Below, piece by piece: positions 40,839 to 50,415 of a stretch of 64,000 bases of DNA (the first letter of the stretch is position 1; each line of letters begins with the position of its first letter). Both the position numbers and the translations under genes were made by a program. The stretch lies in NCBI RefSeq assembly GCF_033097365.1, contig NZ_AP028461.1, forward strand, positions 1,426,001-1,490,000. The letters are read 5' to 3'. The notes beneath the pieces were generated by a model. It was not told the origin of the DNA. It saw only the letters and a program-made list of their open reading frames with translations, and made no database searches. This DNA is from Actinoplanes sichuanensis (GTDB lineage: Bacteria > Actinomycetota > Actinomycetes > Mycobacteriales > Micromonosporaceae).

Positions 40839-41789
40839 TCAGGCGCTGGCTCGTAGGACCGGAAGGCTGGGGAACCGGCGGATCCGGGGTGCGGTGCCCA
40901 GGGCGGCGGCCGCCGCCGCGGCCGCGATCAGCTCCACCGGATGGGTCGCCGTGGACAGGGCCGGATGGGTCCAGGCGGCGACCGGGATGTCGTCGAAACC
41001 GGTGACGGCGATGTCGTGTGGGACGCGGATGCCGGCCTCGGTCAGGGTCTGCAGCACGCCGACGGCGGTGGCGTCGCTGACCGTGGCGATCGCGTCGGTG
41101 TCCGGCCAGCGGCGGAGAACGGTTCGGGCGGCGGCACGGCCCCGGGCGGCGGTGAAGTCACCGGCGACCACCCGGCTCGGCAGGCCGGCCGCGGACATCA
41201 GTGCGGTGTAGGCCGCCAGCGGTGCCCGTGCGGCGGCCAGCCACGACGGGCCACCGACCAGGGCGATCCGCCGCCGGCCGCCGGCGTGCAGGTGCCGGAG
41301 CAGGGCGCCGATCCCGCCGGTGCTGTCCACATCCAGCCCGTCGGCGCCGATCGCGGCGAACCGGCCGCGCAGCCGGGCCGGTATGCCGTCGAGGGAGTCG
41401 TGTCCGGCCATCACCACGGCGGCGATGCTGCGGTCGGCGGCGATTCGGTCCAGTTCGGCGGCCGCGTTCAGGGGCAGGTGACGCAGGGAGACGCCGAGCC
41501 CGGCCGGTTCGGTGGCGGCGGCCATCGCGGCGGTCGCCCTGGTGACGAACGGGTCGGACAGGACGTCGGCGCGACGGTCCCGGACCGCGAACAGCAGGCG
41601 TGTTCCGACGCCCCGGGCCAGGCGGCTGGCCACCGGATGCGGCACGTACCCGAGGTCGGCGGCGGCCCGGCGGACGGCGTCGCGGCTGGCGGCGGAGGCC
41701 GGACCTCGCCCGGACAGCACACGGGACGCGGTCGCGACGGACACCCCGGCCAGCCGTGCCACCTCGGCGAGTGCCGGACTGCTGCTCAT
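40839..41789 (-). CDS. LacI family transcriptional regulator
   Basis: 316 residues. LacI helix-turn-helix with hinge at residues 5-60 (LAEVARLAGVSVATASRVLS) and a periplasmic-binding-protein-like sensor domain ending VTGFDDIPVAAWTHPALSTA. No sugar-metabolism gene is adjacent, so the ligand cannot be inferred. A LacI-type operator lies at 39252-39273 before a GNAT gene. A weak -10 TATTTT lies 4 nt before the ATG. It converges on the WYL gene with 11 bp between stops. Confidence 0.88.
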   Translation of the reverse strand: MSSSPALAEVARLAGVSVATASRVLSGRGPASAASRDAVRRAAADLGYVPHPVASRLARGVGTRLLFAVRDRRADVLSDPFVTRATAAMAAATEPAGLGVSLRHLPLNAAAELDRIAADRSIAAVVMAGHDSLDGIPARLRGRFAAIGADGLDVDSTGGIGALLRHLHAGGRRRIALVGGPSWLAAARAPLAAYTALMSAAGLPSRVVAGDFTAARGRAAARTVLRRWPDTDAIATVSDATAVGVLQTLTEAGIRVPHDIAVTGFDDIPVAAWTHPALSTATHPVELIAAAAAAAALGTAPRIRRFPSLPVLRASA

Positions 41790-41887
41790 AACGAAAATAT
41801 GCAGGAACCGAGGGGCGGGAGCCAGAGGGCGAGAGCCATAGGGCAGGAGCCGGAGGGCGAGACCCGACGGGCGGCGGACAACAGGGC

Positions 41888-41901
41888 GGGACTTTAGTCC
41901 C
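41888..41901. promoter_or_regulatory. DevR/DosR (OsdR)-type box upstream of narG
   Basis: GGGACTTTAGTCCC has perfect arms GGGACT and AGTCCC around TT and matches the core of the DevR consensus GGGACTWWAGTCCC at all 14 positions. It lies about 108 bp before the narG start. DevR-type regulators activate hypoxia/NO genes in mycobacteria, and OsdR does so in Streptomyces, which fits a respiratory nitrate reductase. Confidence 0.7.
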
Positions 41902-42008
41902 GGGTAGAGCGGGCCCGCCGGCTCAGGCGGGTCGGCACGTGATCGGACAGCCTTGAAGCACGTCGGGCAGCCGCTCGGCCGACAGTCGAGCCGGCTAAGG
42001 AAACCACC

Positions 42009-45000
42009 GTGTCACTGGACCCCGGAACCGCCCCGCTGCTGGGCGCACGCCGCTTCCTCACCCGCGAGACGGTCGGCGATCACGGGCGCACCCTGCACCG
42101 GGTCGACAACAGCGAGTGGGACGCCTTCTACCGCGACCGCTGGCGCTACGACAAGGTCGTCCGGTCGACCCACGGTGTCAACTGCACCGGCTCCTGCTCG
42201 TGGAACGTGTTCGTCAAGGACGGGCTGATCACCTGGGAGCACCAGGCCACCGACTACCCGACCACCGGGCCCGACTCGCCGGACTACGAACCTCGGGGCT
42301 GTCCGCGTGGGGCGAGCTTCTCCTGGTACGAATACTCGCCCTCGCGCGTGCGTCACCCGTACCTCCGTGGTGTCCTCGCCGAGATGTTCCGTGAGGCGCG
42401 GCAGCGTCTCGGCGACCCGGTCGCCGCGTGGGCGGAGATCGTCGAGACGCCGCTGAAAGCGCAGGCCTACAAGGCGCAGCGCGGGCGCGGCGGGTTCGTG
42501 CGGGCGTCCTGGGACGAGGCGATCGAGCTGATGGCGGCCGCGCACGTCTACACCGTGAAGACGTACGGCCCGGACCGTGTCGTCGGTTTCTCGCCGATCC
42601 CGGCGATGTCGATGGCGTCGTTCGCGGCCGGCACCCGCTATCACGCGCTGCTCGGCGGCACCCTGCTCAGCTTCTACGACTGGTATGCCGACCTGCCGAT
42701 CGCGTCCCCGCAGATCTGGGGTGACCAGACCGACGTGCCCGAGGCGGGCGACTGGTGGAACTCGACCTACCTGATGATGTGGGGCTCCAACATCCCGGTC
42801 ACGCGTACGCCGGACGCGCACTTCCTGGCCGAGGCCCGGTACAAGGGCACCAAGGTCGTCGCGGTGAGCCCGGACTACGCGGACAATGTGAAGTTCGCCG
42901 ACGACTGGCTGGCCCCGCACCCGGGCACCGACGGCGCGCTCGCGATGGCGATGGGCCACGTGATCCTGACCGAGTTCTTCCGCGACCGCGAGGTCCCGTA
43001 CTTCCTCGACTATGTCCGTAAATACACCGACCTGCCGTTCCTGGTGACGATCGTGGACGGCAAGGCCGACCGGTTCCTCACCGCCGCGGATCTCGGCGAA
43101 GCGGACGGCGAGCACAAGACCGTCTTGATCGACTCGCGTTCCGGCGAGTTGATCACGCCGAACGGCTCTCTGGGCTACCGCTACGGCGAGCCCGGCAGGT
43201 GGAACCTCGATCTCGGTGAGGTCGTTCCGGAGATCGGCGTGAAGTCCGACGAAGCCGTCGAGATCGAGCTGGCCCGGTTCGACATCGGCGACACCGAGGG
43301 CGGCACCACGATCCGCCGCGGAGTCCCGGTGCGCCGGGTCGGCGAGCATCTCGTCACCACGGTCTTCGACCTGATCATGGCGACGTACGGGGTGAAGCGC
43401 GGCGACCTACCCGGCGAATGGCCGACCGGCTACGACGACGCCGAGTCCCCGAACACCCCGGCCTGGCAGGAGCGCATCACCGGCGTCGACGCGAAGCTGG
43501 CGGCCCGGATCGGCCGCGAGTTCGCCCGCAACGCCGAGCGCAGCAACGGCCGCTCGATGATCGTCCTCGGTGCCGGCGCCAACCAGTGGTTCCACTCCGA
43601 CATGACCTATCGCGCGTTCATCTCGCTGGTCACGCTGACCGGCTGCCAGGGTGTGAACGGCGGCGGCTGGGCGCACTACGTCGGCCAGGAGAAGGCCCGC
43701 CCGGTCACCGGCCAGCAGCACATGAGCTTCGCCTTCGACTGGCAGCGCCCGATGCGGCACCAGGCGTCGACGCCGTTCTGGTATCTGCACACCGACCAGT
43801 GGCGCTACGAGCGCGTCCCGGCCGACGAGCTGGCGTCCCCGCTGGGCACCGGCCGGTTCGCCGGGATGGCGTTCGCCGACACGGTGGCGGCCGCGCAGCG
43901 GATGGGCTGGAGCCCGGGCCACCCGTTCTTCAACCGCAACCCACTGGACATCTCGGACTCCGCGCGGGCGGAGGGTATCGGAACCCAGGAGTACATCGTC
44001 CGCGAACTCCAGGCCGGAAACCTGAAACCGGTCGCCGAGGACCCGGACGACCCGGCCAACTTCCCGCGCTGCCTGACCCTGTGGCGGGCCAACCTGCTCG
44101 GCTCCTCGGGCAAGGGCAACGAGTACTTCATGCATCACCTGCTGGGGGTCGACTCCTCGAAGACCGCCGCCGAGTGCGAGCCCGGCCAGCGTCCCCGCGA
44201 CGTCACGTGGCGCGACGACGCCCCGGTCGGCAAGCTCGACCTGCTGACCACGATGGACTTCCGGATGACCAACACCGGTCTGCACTCCGACCTGGTCCTG
44301 CCGGCCGCCACCTGGTACGAGAAGCACGACATCTCGACCACCGACATGCACCCGTTCGTGCACGCGTTCAGCCCGGCCGTGGAACCGCCCGGCGACGCGC
44401 ACACCGACTACGACACGTTCCTGGCCCTGGCCGACAAGGTCAGCGAGCTCGCCGAGACCCATCTCGGCACCCGGACCGACGTGCTGGCCGCGCCGCTGCA
44501 GCACGACACCCCGGACGAACTGGCCATGCCCGGCGGCCGGGTCCGCGACTGGAAGTTCGGCGAGTGCGAGCCGGTCCCCGGCAGGACCCTGCCGAAGCTG
44601 ATCGAGATCGAACGCGACTACACCCTGATCGGCCGGAAGATGCGTACGGTCGGCCCGCTGCTCGACAAGCTGGGCACGACCACCAAGGCCATCACCGTCG
44701 ACGTCACCGACGAGATCGCCTACCTGAAGCACCAGAACGGCGTCATCGACGGCCGCCCGTCGCTGGCCACGGCCGACCGGATGTGTGAGGCGATTCTGGC
44801 CTTCTCCGGGACCACCAACGGCCGGATCGCCCACGAAGGCTTCAAGGAGCTGGAGAAGCGCACCGGTCAGAGGTTCACCGACCTGATCGAGGGGCACGAG
44901 AAGGACCGGGTCACCTTCGAGGAGACCCAGCAGGCGCCGCAGCCGGTCTTCACCAGCCCGGAGTGGTCCGGCTCGGAGAAGGGCGGCCGACGCTACTCTC

Positions 45001-45626
45001 CGTTCACGATCAACGTCGAGCGCCTCAAGCCGTGGCACACCATCACCGGCCGCCAGCACTTCTTCGTCGAGCACGACTGGGTGGCCGAACTCGGCGAGCA
45101 ACTGCCGGCCTTCCGGCCGCCGCTCAACATGGCCCGGCACTTCGGTAGGCCCGGCGACGCGGTCGACGGCGGAGTGACGGTACGGTTCCTGACCCCGCAC
45201 GCCAAGTGGTCGATCCATTCGATGTACCACGACAACGAGCTGATGCTGGCGCTGTCCCGGGGCGGTCCGGTGATCTGGATGAGCGTCCAGGACGCCCAGA
45301 AGATCGGGGTCCGCGACAACGAGTGGATCGAGGCCCACAACCGCAACGGCGTCGTCGTGGCCCGCGCGGTGGTCAGCCACCGGATGCCCGAGGGCACCGT
45401 CTTCCAGTACCACTCGCCGGAGCGCACGGTGAACGTCCCCAAGGCTGAGAAGTCCGGTAGGCGGGGCGGCTACCACAACTCGATGACCCGGCTGCTGGTC
45501 AAGCCGACCCACCTGGCCGGCGGACACGCCCAGCTCACCTACGCCTTCAACTACTACGGCCCGATCGGCAGCCAGCGCGACGAGATCACCGTGATCCGCC
45601 GCCGCACGCAGGAGGTGGAGTACTGA
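42009..45626 (+). CDS. narG: respiratory nitrate reductase alpha subunit
   Basis: 1205 residues, full family length. Molybdenum bis-MGD catalytic subunit reducing nitrate to nitrite on the cytoplasmic side. The FS0 iron-sulfur motif is HGVNCTGSCSWNVF plus the downstream Cys in PRGCPRGASFSWYE. The Asp ligand region is YDWYADLPIASPQIWGDQTD. The C-terminal molydopterin domain includes FLTPHAKWSIHSMYHDNELM. GTG start after AAGGA. First gene of narGHJI, with the DevR-type box upstream; TGATG overlap with narH. Confidence 0.96.
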   Translation: MSLDPGTAPLLGARRFLTRETVGDHGRTLHRVDNSEWDAFYRDRWRYDKVVRSTHGVNCTGSCSWNVFVKDGLITWEHQATDYPTTGPDSPDYEPRGCPRGASFSWYEYSPSRVRHPYLRGVLAEMFREARQRLGDPVAAWAEIVETPLKAQAYKAQRGRGGFVRASWDEAIELMAAAHVYTVKTYGPDRVVGFSPIPAMSMASFAAGTRYHALLGGTLLSFYDWYADLPIASPQIWGDQTDVPEAGDWWNSTYLMMWGSNIPVTRTPDAHFLAEARYKGTKVVAVSPDYADNVKFADDWLAPHPGTDGALAMAMGHVILTEFFRDREVPYFLDYVRKYTDLPFLVTIVDGKADRFLTAADLGEADGEHKTVLIDSRSGELITPNGSLGYRYGEPGRWNLDLGEVVPEIGVKSDEAVEIELARFDIGDTEGGTTIRRGVPVRRVGEHLVTTVFDLIMATYGVKRGDLPGEWPTGYDDAESPNTPAWQERITGVDAKLAARIGREFARNAERSNGRSMIVLGAGANQWFHSDMTYRAFISLVTLTGCQGVNGGGWAHYVGQEKARPVTGQQHMSFAFDWQRPMRHQASTPFWYLHTDQWRYERVPADELASPLGTGRFAGMAFADTVAAAQRMGWSPGHPFFNRNPLDISDSARAEGIGTQEYIVRELQAGNLKPVAEDPDDPANFPRCLTLWRANLLGSSGKGNEYFMHHLLGVDSSKTAAECEPGQRPRDVTWRDDAPVGKLDLLTTMDFRMTNTGLHSDLVLPAATWYEKHDISTTDMHPFVHAFSPAVEPPGDAHTDYDTFLALADKVSELAETHLGTRTDVLAAPLQHDTPDELAMPGGRVRDWKFGECEPVPGRTLPKLIEIERDYTLIGRKMRTVGPLLDKLGTTTKAITVDVTDEIAYLKHQNGVIDGRPSLATADRMCEAILAFSGTTNGRIAHEGFKELEKRTGQRFTDLIEGHEKDRVTFEETQQAPQPVFTSPEWSGSEKGGRRYSPFTINVERLKPWHTITGRQHFFVEHDWVAELGEQLPAFRPPLNMARHFGRPGDAVDGGVTVRFLTPHAKWSIHSMYHDNELMLALSRGGPVIWMSVQDAQKIGVRDNEWIEAHNRNGVVVARAVVSHRMPEGTVFQYHSPERTVNVPKAEKSGRRGGYHNSMTRLLVKPTHLAGGHAQLTYAFNYYGPIGSQRDEITVIRRRTQEVEY

Positions 45627-47128
45627 TGCGCATTCGAGCGCAGGTCGCCATGGTGATGAACCTGGACAAGTGCATCGGCTGCCACACCTGCTCGGTCACT
45701 TGCAAGCAGACGTGGACCAATCGTGAGGGCACCGAGTACGTCTGGTTCAACAACGTCGAGACGAAGCCGGGCATCGGCTACCCGAAACATTACGAGGACC
45801 AGGAACGCTGGAAGGGCGGCTGGAAACTCGACCGCAAGGGCCGTCTGGTTCTCCGCAGCGGGGGTCGGGCCAAGCGGCTGAGCCGGATCTTCGCCAACCC
45901 GGACCTGCCGACCATCGACGACTACTACGAGCCGGCCACCTTCGACAAGGACATCCTGGTCAACGCGCCGGCCGGGCTCAAGGACACCCCGGTCAAACAG
46001 CCGTATTCGAGGCTGACCGGTGAGCCCATGTCGATCGAGTGGGGCGCGAACTGGGAGGACTCGCTGGGCGGTGACTCGGGTAAGAGCGACCCGAACTTCA
46101 AGAACATGGTCGAGAAGGTCAAGTTCGAGTTCGAGAAGACCTTCATGTTCCACCTGCCGCGGATCTGCGAGCACTGCCTGAACCCGGCGTGTGTCTCGGC
46201 GTGTCCGTCCGGCGCCATGTACAAACGCGAGGAGGACGGCATCGTCCTGGTCGACCAGGACCGCTGCCGCGGCTGGCGGATGTGCGTGTCGGCGTGCCCG
46301 TACAAGAAGGTCTACGTCAACCACGCCACCGGCAAGGCCGAGAAGTGCACCTTCTGCTTCCCGCGGATCGAGGCCGGACAACCCACCATCTGCAGCGAGA
46401 CGTGCGTCGGTCGCCTCCGCTACCTGGGCATTCTCTGGTACGACGAGGACGCCGTGCTCGCCGCCGCGTCGGTGCCCGAGGAGGAACTGCTGGACGCCCA
46501 GCGCGCCGTCTTCCTCGACCCGTACGACCCGGACGTGCAGCGGGCCGCCCGCGAAGCCGGCCACCCGGAGGAGTGGATCGAGGCCGCCAAAGCCTCGCCG
46601 GTGTGGAGACTGATCAGCGAGTACCGGATCGCGCTGCCGCTGCACCCGGAGTACCGGACGCTGCCGATGGTCTGGTACGTGCCGCCGCTGTCGCCGGTCC
46701 TGGACGCCGCGGGTGCCGCCGGACGCGACGACACGAACGCCGACGACATCTTCCACACCATCGACGACCTGCGGATTCCCGTCGAATACCTGGCGTCGCT
46801 GTTCACCGCCGGGGACACCGCGGTGGCCGGCGGGGTGCTGATGAAGCTGGCCGCGATGCGCGCCTACATGCGGGCCCGCACGCTGGACGGCACCGTCGCC
46901 CAGGAGTTGCTCGACGGCATCGGCATGACCGGCGAACAGGTCGAGGCCATGTACCGGCTGCTGGCCATCGCGAAGTACGACGAGCGGTACGTCATCCCGG
47001 CGGCACACCGCGGTCAGGCCGCGGCGCTCGAGGAACTCGGCGGCTGCTCGCTCGACGGCGAGGGCGGCCCGGGGATGGGCGGCAGCGGCCCGGTCGCGGT
47101 CAGCATCGCCACGAGAAGGAGTCGCTGA
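45626..47128 (+). CDS. narH: respiratory nitrate reductase beta subunit
   Basis: 500 residues. Electron-transfer subunit with four iron-sulfur clusters, visible as cysteine groups CIGCHTCSVTCKQTW, CEHCLNPACVSACPSGAM, CRGWRMCVSACPYKK and KCTFCFPRIEAGQPTICSET. The CxxW variant in the third group marks the [3Fe-4S] site typical of NarH. AGGAGG precedes the ATG, which overlaps the narG stop. Binds NarG and docks on NarI. Confidence 0.96.
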   Translation: MRIRAQVAMVMNLDKCIGCHTCSVTCKQTWTNREGTEYVWFNNVETKPGIGYPKHYEDQERWKGGWKLDRKGRLVLRSGGRAKRLSRIFANPDLPTIDDYYEPATFDKDILVNAPAGLKDTPVKQPYSRLTGEPMSIEWGANWEDSLGGDSGKSDPNFKNMVEKVKFEFEKTFMFHLPRICEHCLNPACVSACPSGAMYKREEDGIVLVDQDRCRGWRMCVSACPYKKVYVNHATGKAEKCTFCFPRIEAGQPTICSETCVGRLRYLGILWYDEDAVLAAASVPEEELLDAQRAVFLDPYDPDVQRAAREAGHPEEWIEAAKASPVWRLISEYRIALPLHPEYRTLPMVWYVPPLSPVLDAAGAAGRDDTNADDIFHTIDDLRIPVEYLASLFTAGDTAVAGGVLMKLAAMRAYMRARTLDGTVAQELLDGIGMTGEQVEAMYRLLAIAKYDERYVIPAAHRGQAAALEELGGCSLDGEGGPGMGGSGPVAVSIATRRSR

Positions 47129-47739
47129 TGAACCGCTCGCACCTCTTCCAGCTGGCCTCCCTGCTGCTCACCTACCCCGATCGGGAACTGCTCGACGCCG
47201 GCGACGAACTGCGCGCCGCCGCGGCCGGTGTCGACGAGTTCGAGCGGTTCGTCGAGTGGCTGCTCAGCGGCACCCTGACCGAGGTGCAGCGGCACTACGT
47301 GGAGACCTTCGACCTGCGCCGGCGCTCCGGGCTGTACCTCACCTACTACCTGCACGGCGACACCCGTAAGCGCGGGATGGCGCTGCTCATGCTCAAACAG
47401 CGGTACCGGGCGCACGGACTGCGTCTGGCCGACGGGGAACTGCCCGACCTGCTGCCGATCGTGCTGGAGTTCGCCGCCACGGTCGGGCCCGGCGACGGGG
47501 AGGCACCGTTGCGCCAGCACAGGCAGGGGATCGAGCTCCTGCGTTCGGCATTGCACGACACTCGTACGCCGTACGCGCTGATCTTGGATGTGGTCTGCGC
47601 CCAGCTGCCGCAACTGACCGACGAAGATCTCGCCGCGCTGACCTTTCTCGCCTTCGACGGGCCGCCCGTCGAGACCGTCGGTCTCGACGAGGTGGGCCTC
47701 GGCCCCAATCTTGCTCCTTATGCGGAGGTGTGCAGATGA
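47128..47739 (+). CDS. narJ: nitrate reductase molybdenum-cofactor assembly chaperone
   Basis: 203 residues, all-helical NarJ/TorD-type chaperone (LFQLASLLLTYPDRELLDAG, then LRRRSGLYLTYYLHGDTRKR and GMALLMLKQRYRAHGLRL). Needed for cofactor insertion into NarG and for membrane docking. ATG overlaps the narH stop as TGATG and its own stop overlaps the narI start. Confidence 0.93.
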   Translation: MNRSHLFQLASLLLTYPDRELLDAGDELRAAAAGVDEFERFVEWLLSGTLTEVQRHYVETFDLRRRSGLYLTYYLHGDTRKRGMALLMLKQRYRAHGLRLADGELPDLLPIVLEFAATVGPGDGEAPLRQHRQGIELLRSALHDTRTPYALILDVVCAQLPQLTDEDLAALTFLAFDGPPVETVGLDEVGLGPNLAPYAEVCR

Positions 47740-48470
47740 GCACCCTTGTCTGGATCGTGCTGCCCTACGCCTGCCTGACCGTCTTCGTGGTCGGGCACGT
47801 GTGGCGGTGGCGGCACGACCAGTTCGGCTGGACCACCCACACCAGCCAGCTCCTGGAGAACCGGCTGCTGCGGCTCGGCTCGCCGCTCTTCCACCTCGGC
47901 GCCTTCGGAGTGATCGGCGGGCACGCGATGGGCCTGCTCGTCCCGGCCTCGTGGACGTCGTCGCTGGGCGTCTCCGAGCACACCTACCACCTGGTGTCGG
48001 TCACCGGCGGCACGATCACCGGCATCATGCTGGTCGTCGGCCTGGCGTTGCTGATCGCCCGCCGCTTCGTCAGCGGCCGGGTCCGGCGGGTCACCACGAC
48101 CATGGACAAGATCTTGTACGCCGCACTGGCCGCCATGGTCGTGCTCGGCATGAGCGGCACCGTGGTGATCAACCTGCTCGGTGACGGGTACGACTACCGG
48201 GAGACGATCGCCGTCTGGTTCCGTGGCATCTTCTGGTTCCAGCCCGACCCGGCCCTGATGAGCGACGCCCCGCTGGTGTTCCAGTCGCACGCGATCGGCG
48301 GGTTCCTGTTCCTGGCGCTGTGGCCGTTCACCCGGCTCGTGCACGTGTGGTCGGCCCCGCTCGCCTACCTGTGGCGCCCGTACGTCGTCTACCGCGGCCG
48401 CCGCACGCCCGCCCCGGCGGCCCAACCGGCTCCGGCGGCTGTCCGGAAGGTTGTCACACCCTCGTCCTAG
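47736..48470 (+). CDS. narI: respiratory nitrate reductase gamma subunit
   Basis: 244 residues, five helices. Membrane b-type cytochrome taking electrons from menaquinol. Likely haem-ligand histidines lie in PLFHLGAFGVIGGHAMGLLV and FQSHAIGGFLFLALWPFTRL, VHVWSAPL. ATG 47736 is used for GGAGG 7 nt upstream. A Pro/Ala-rich C-terminal tail follows the last helix. Its TAG stop forms the first three bases of the likely -10 of the next gene. Confidence 0.94.
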   Translation: MSTLVWIVLPYACLTVFVVGHVWRWRHDQFGWTTHTSQLLENRLLRLGSPLFHLGAFGVIGGHAMGLLVPASWTSSLGVSEHTYHLVSVTGGTITGIMLVVGLALLIARRFVSGRVRRVTTTMDKILYAALAAMVVLGMSGTVVINLLGDGYDYRETIAVWFRGIFWFQPDPALMSDAPLVFQSHAIGGFLFLALWPFTRLVHVWSAPLAYLWRPYVVYRGRRTPAPAAQPAPAAVRKVVTPSS

Positions 48471-48473
48471 GGT
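48468..48473 (+). promoter_or_regulatory. -10 element TAGGGT overlapping the narI stop
   Basis: TAGGGT ends 7 nt before ATG 48481; its TAG is the narI stop codon. It suggests an internal leaderless promoter for the isochorismatase-CMD-methyltransferase genes in addition to read-through from nar. Confidence 0.4.
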
Positions 48474-48480
48474 GGGGACC

Positions 48481-49035
48481 ATGACGACGCTGACTGATCG
48501 GCCCCGCACCGCCCTGCTCGTGATCGACGTCCAGGTCGGTGTGGTCGCCGGCACACCCCGACGCGACGACGTGATCGCCAACATCAACACCCTGGTGGAC
48601 AAGGCCCGCGGAGAGGACGTCCCGGTGATCTGGGTGCAGCACTCCGCCGAGGATCTGCCCCGCGACAGCGACCCCTGGCAGTATGTTCCGGAGCTCACCC
48701 AGCGTGCCGGCGAGCCGGTGGTGCACAAGCACTACGGCGACTCGTTCGAGGCCACCGACCTGGAGTCGGTGCTCGCCGAGCGCGGGATCGGTCGGCTGAT
48801 CGTCACCGGCGCCCAGAGCGACGCGTGCATCCGCTCCACCCTGCACGGCGGCCTCGTCCGGGGCTATGACGTCACGCTCGTCTCCGACGCGCACACCACC
48901 GAGGACCTTTCGGCGTACGGGGCACCGGCCCCCGAGCAGGTCATCGCCCACACCAACCTCTACTGGCAGTTCCAGACCGCACCCGGCCGCACCGCCGGGA
49001 CTGTCGAAACCGAGAAGGTCGACTTCGGCGCGTGA
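48481..49035 (+). CDS. isochorismatase-family cysteine hydrolase
   Basis: 184 residues. The catalytic triad of the family is visible: Asp in LLVIDVQVGVVAG, Lys in VVHKHYGDSF and Cys in VTGAQSDACIRSTLHGG. Members hydrolyse nicotinamide, N-carbamoyl compounds or isochorismate; which one is unclear. Starts 10 bp after narI; ATG 48481 is preferred over an earlier frame because of the -10 at 48468-48473. Confidence 0.87.
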   Translation: MTTLTDRPRTALLVIDVQVGVVAGTPRRDDVIANINTLVDKARGEDVPVIWVQHSAEDLPRDSDPWQYVPELTQRAGEPVVHKHYGDSFEATDLESVLAERGIGRLIVTGAQSDACIRSTLHGGLVRGYDVTLVSDAHTTEDLSAYGAPAPEQVIAHTNLYWQFQTAPGRTAGTVETEKVDFGA

Positions 49036-49048
49036 CTACGGTGAGACC

Positions 49049-49369
49049 ATGACCGACGACTACCTTCCCAGCGTCTACCAGCAGTTTCTCGACCGTTTCC
49101 CGGAGGTGGCCGAGGCACAGGGCAACCTGGCCCGGACCATCCGGGAGCGCAACCCGTTCGACGAGCGCACCGACCGGTTGGTCAAACTGGCCGTCGCGGT
49201 CGGTGCCGAGGCGGAGGGCGCGGTCCGGTCCAACGTCCGTAAGGCCCTGCAGCACGGGGCCAGTCTCGACGAGGTCCGGGCGGTCGCCCTCGCCGCCGTC
49301 ACCACCTGCGGGTTTCCCACCGCCATCGCCGCACTCGGCTGGATAGAAGAGGTAGCAACCGCACCATGA
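49049..49369 (+). CDS. carboxymuconolactone decarboxylase (AhpD-like) family protein
   Basis: 106 residues, a single CMD helical domain (NPFDERTDRLVKLAVAVGAE, then GAVRSNVRKALQHGASLDEV). The redox CxxC pair of AhpD is absent, and the position often held by His in related VRxHVRKAL proteins is Asn here, so peroxidase-like activity is doubtful. TACGGT (49037-49042) lies 6 nt before the ATG, suggesting a leaderless message. Coupled to the next gene through ATGA. Confidence 0.8.
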   Translation: MTDDYLPSVYQQFLDRFPEVAEAQGNLARTIRERNPFDERTDRLVKLAVAVGAEAEGAVRSNVRKALQHGASLDEVRAVALAAVTTCGFPTAIAALGWIEEVATAP

Positions 49370-49962
49370 GCACCACCGACAACCTCTGGCTGCAGAAGAT
49401 CGCCGCCGACCCGGGGCACTCCCGGTGGTATATCGATCGGTTCCGCCAGATGGCCGCCCGCGGCGACGACCTGGCCGGCGAGGCCCGGCTGATCGACGCC
49501 ATGGTGCCGCGCGGCGCCCGGATCCTCGACGCCGGCTGCGGCACCGGGCGGGTCGGCGGCCACCTCGCCGCCGCCGGGCATCAGATCACCGGCGTCGATC
49601 TCGATCCCGAGCTGATCACCGAGGCCCGGTCGCAGCATCCGGGGGCGGCGTGGCAGGTGGGTGACCTCAGCGAGCTCGACCTGCCGGACCGGTTCGACGT
49701 GATCGTCTGCGCGGGCAACGTGATGGCGTTCGCCGGGCCGTCGACCCGCGGCGAGATCCTGCGGCGGTTCCGGATCCATCTGGCCGAGGGCGGCCGGGCG
49801 GTGGTCGGTTTCGGGGCGGGCCGAGGCTACGAGTTCGACGACTTCCTGGCCGACGCGACAGCCGCCGGTCTCACCCCGTCGTTGCTGCTCGACACCTGGG
49901 ACCTTCGCCCCGCCAGCCCGGGCGCCGACTTCCTCGTCGCGGTCCTCAGCCCCGCTTCGTAG
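49366..49962 (+). CDS. class I SAM-dependent methyltransferase
   Basis: 198 residues. SAM site ARILDAGCGTGRVGGHL (motif I, about residue 55), acidic GVDLDPELI (motif II) and FDVIVCAGNVMAF (motif IV/V). Only a short N-terminal cap and no substrate domain, so the acceptor cannot be inferred. ATG overlaps the CMD stop by 4 bp. Confidence 0.85.
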   Translation: MSTTDNLWLQKIAADPGHSRWYIDRFRQMAARGDDLAGEARLIDAMVPRGARILDAGCGTGRVGGHLAAAGHQITGVDLDPELITEARSQHPGAAWQVGDLSELDLPDRFDVIVCAGNVMAFAGPSTRGEILRRFRIHLAEGGRAVVGFGAGRGYEFDDFLADATAAGLTPSLLLDTWDLRPASPGADFLVAVLSPAS

Positions 49963-49977
49963 CGCTTGCCCTCCGCC

Positions 49978-50070
49978 GCGGTCTTCGGTCCCGCGGTCTT
50001 CCGTCTTGCGCCTTGCGGTCTTGCCGCCCTGCGGTCTTGCCGCCTTGTGCCCTGTGCCTTGCGGTCTTGC
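49978..50070. repeat. imperfect short repeats (GCGGTCTTGC family)
   Basis: The 120-bp gap between two convergent genes is built of imperfect repeats around CCTTGCGGTCTTGC, with near copies at 50011-50024, 50027-50040 and 50057-50070. No gene is present. Confidence 0.55.
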
Positions 50071-50082
50071 GCCCGGCGGTCG

Positions 50083-50415
50083 TCAGCCCCACGGTCTGAA
50101 GGGGGTGCCGCCGGTGTCCTCCGGGCGCGGCGGCCTGGGGCGCTCCTCGAGAGCCCTCTGCAGGGCCCGGGTGACCATGTTGAAGACGCGTGGCTCCCGG
50201 CTCTCGTAGAGGGTCACCGAACGTCCCCGGTAACGGGCCAACAGCACCCAGACCTGCTTGGCCCGCCACGGCTCCCACCAGTTGCGTTCGACGATCTTGA
50301 TGGCCACGTCACCGATGTCGGCGATCGCGAACGTCTCGGGTTCCCCGCCCGTCTCCCGGACGAACGCCTCACTGCTGATCTCGGCGTCGTAGCTGCGGTA
50401 GTACACCCTCCTCAC
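50083..50415 (-). CDS. DUF6232-like protein
   Basis: 110 residues. VYYRSYDAEISSEAFVRETG near the start and WVLLARYRGRSVTLYESREP, RVFNMVTRALQRALE near the end match the DUF6232 family. Usual members carry two central membrane helices; here they are replaced by the short NWWEPWRAKQ link, so this is a reduced soluble form. GTG 50415 follows GAGAGGAG. Function unknown; it is divergent from narK. Confidence 0.7.
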   Translation of the reverse strand: MRRVYYRSYDAEISSEAFVRETGGEPETFAIADIGDVAIKIVERNWWEPWRAKQVWVLLARYRGRSVTLYESREPRVFNMVTRALQRALEERPRPPRPEDTGGTPFRPWG

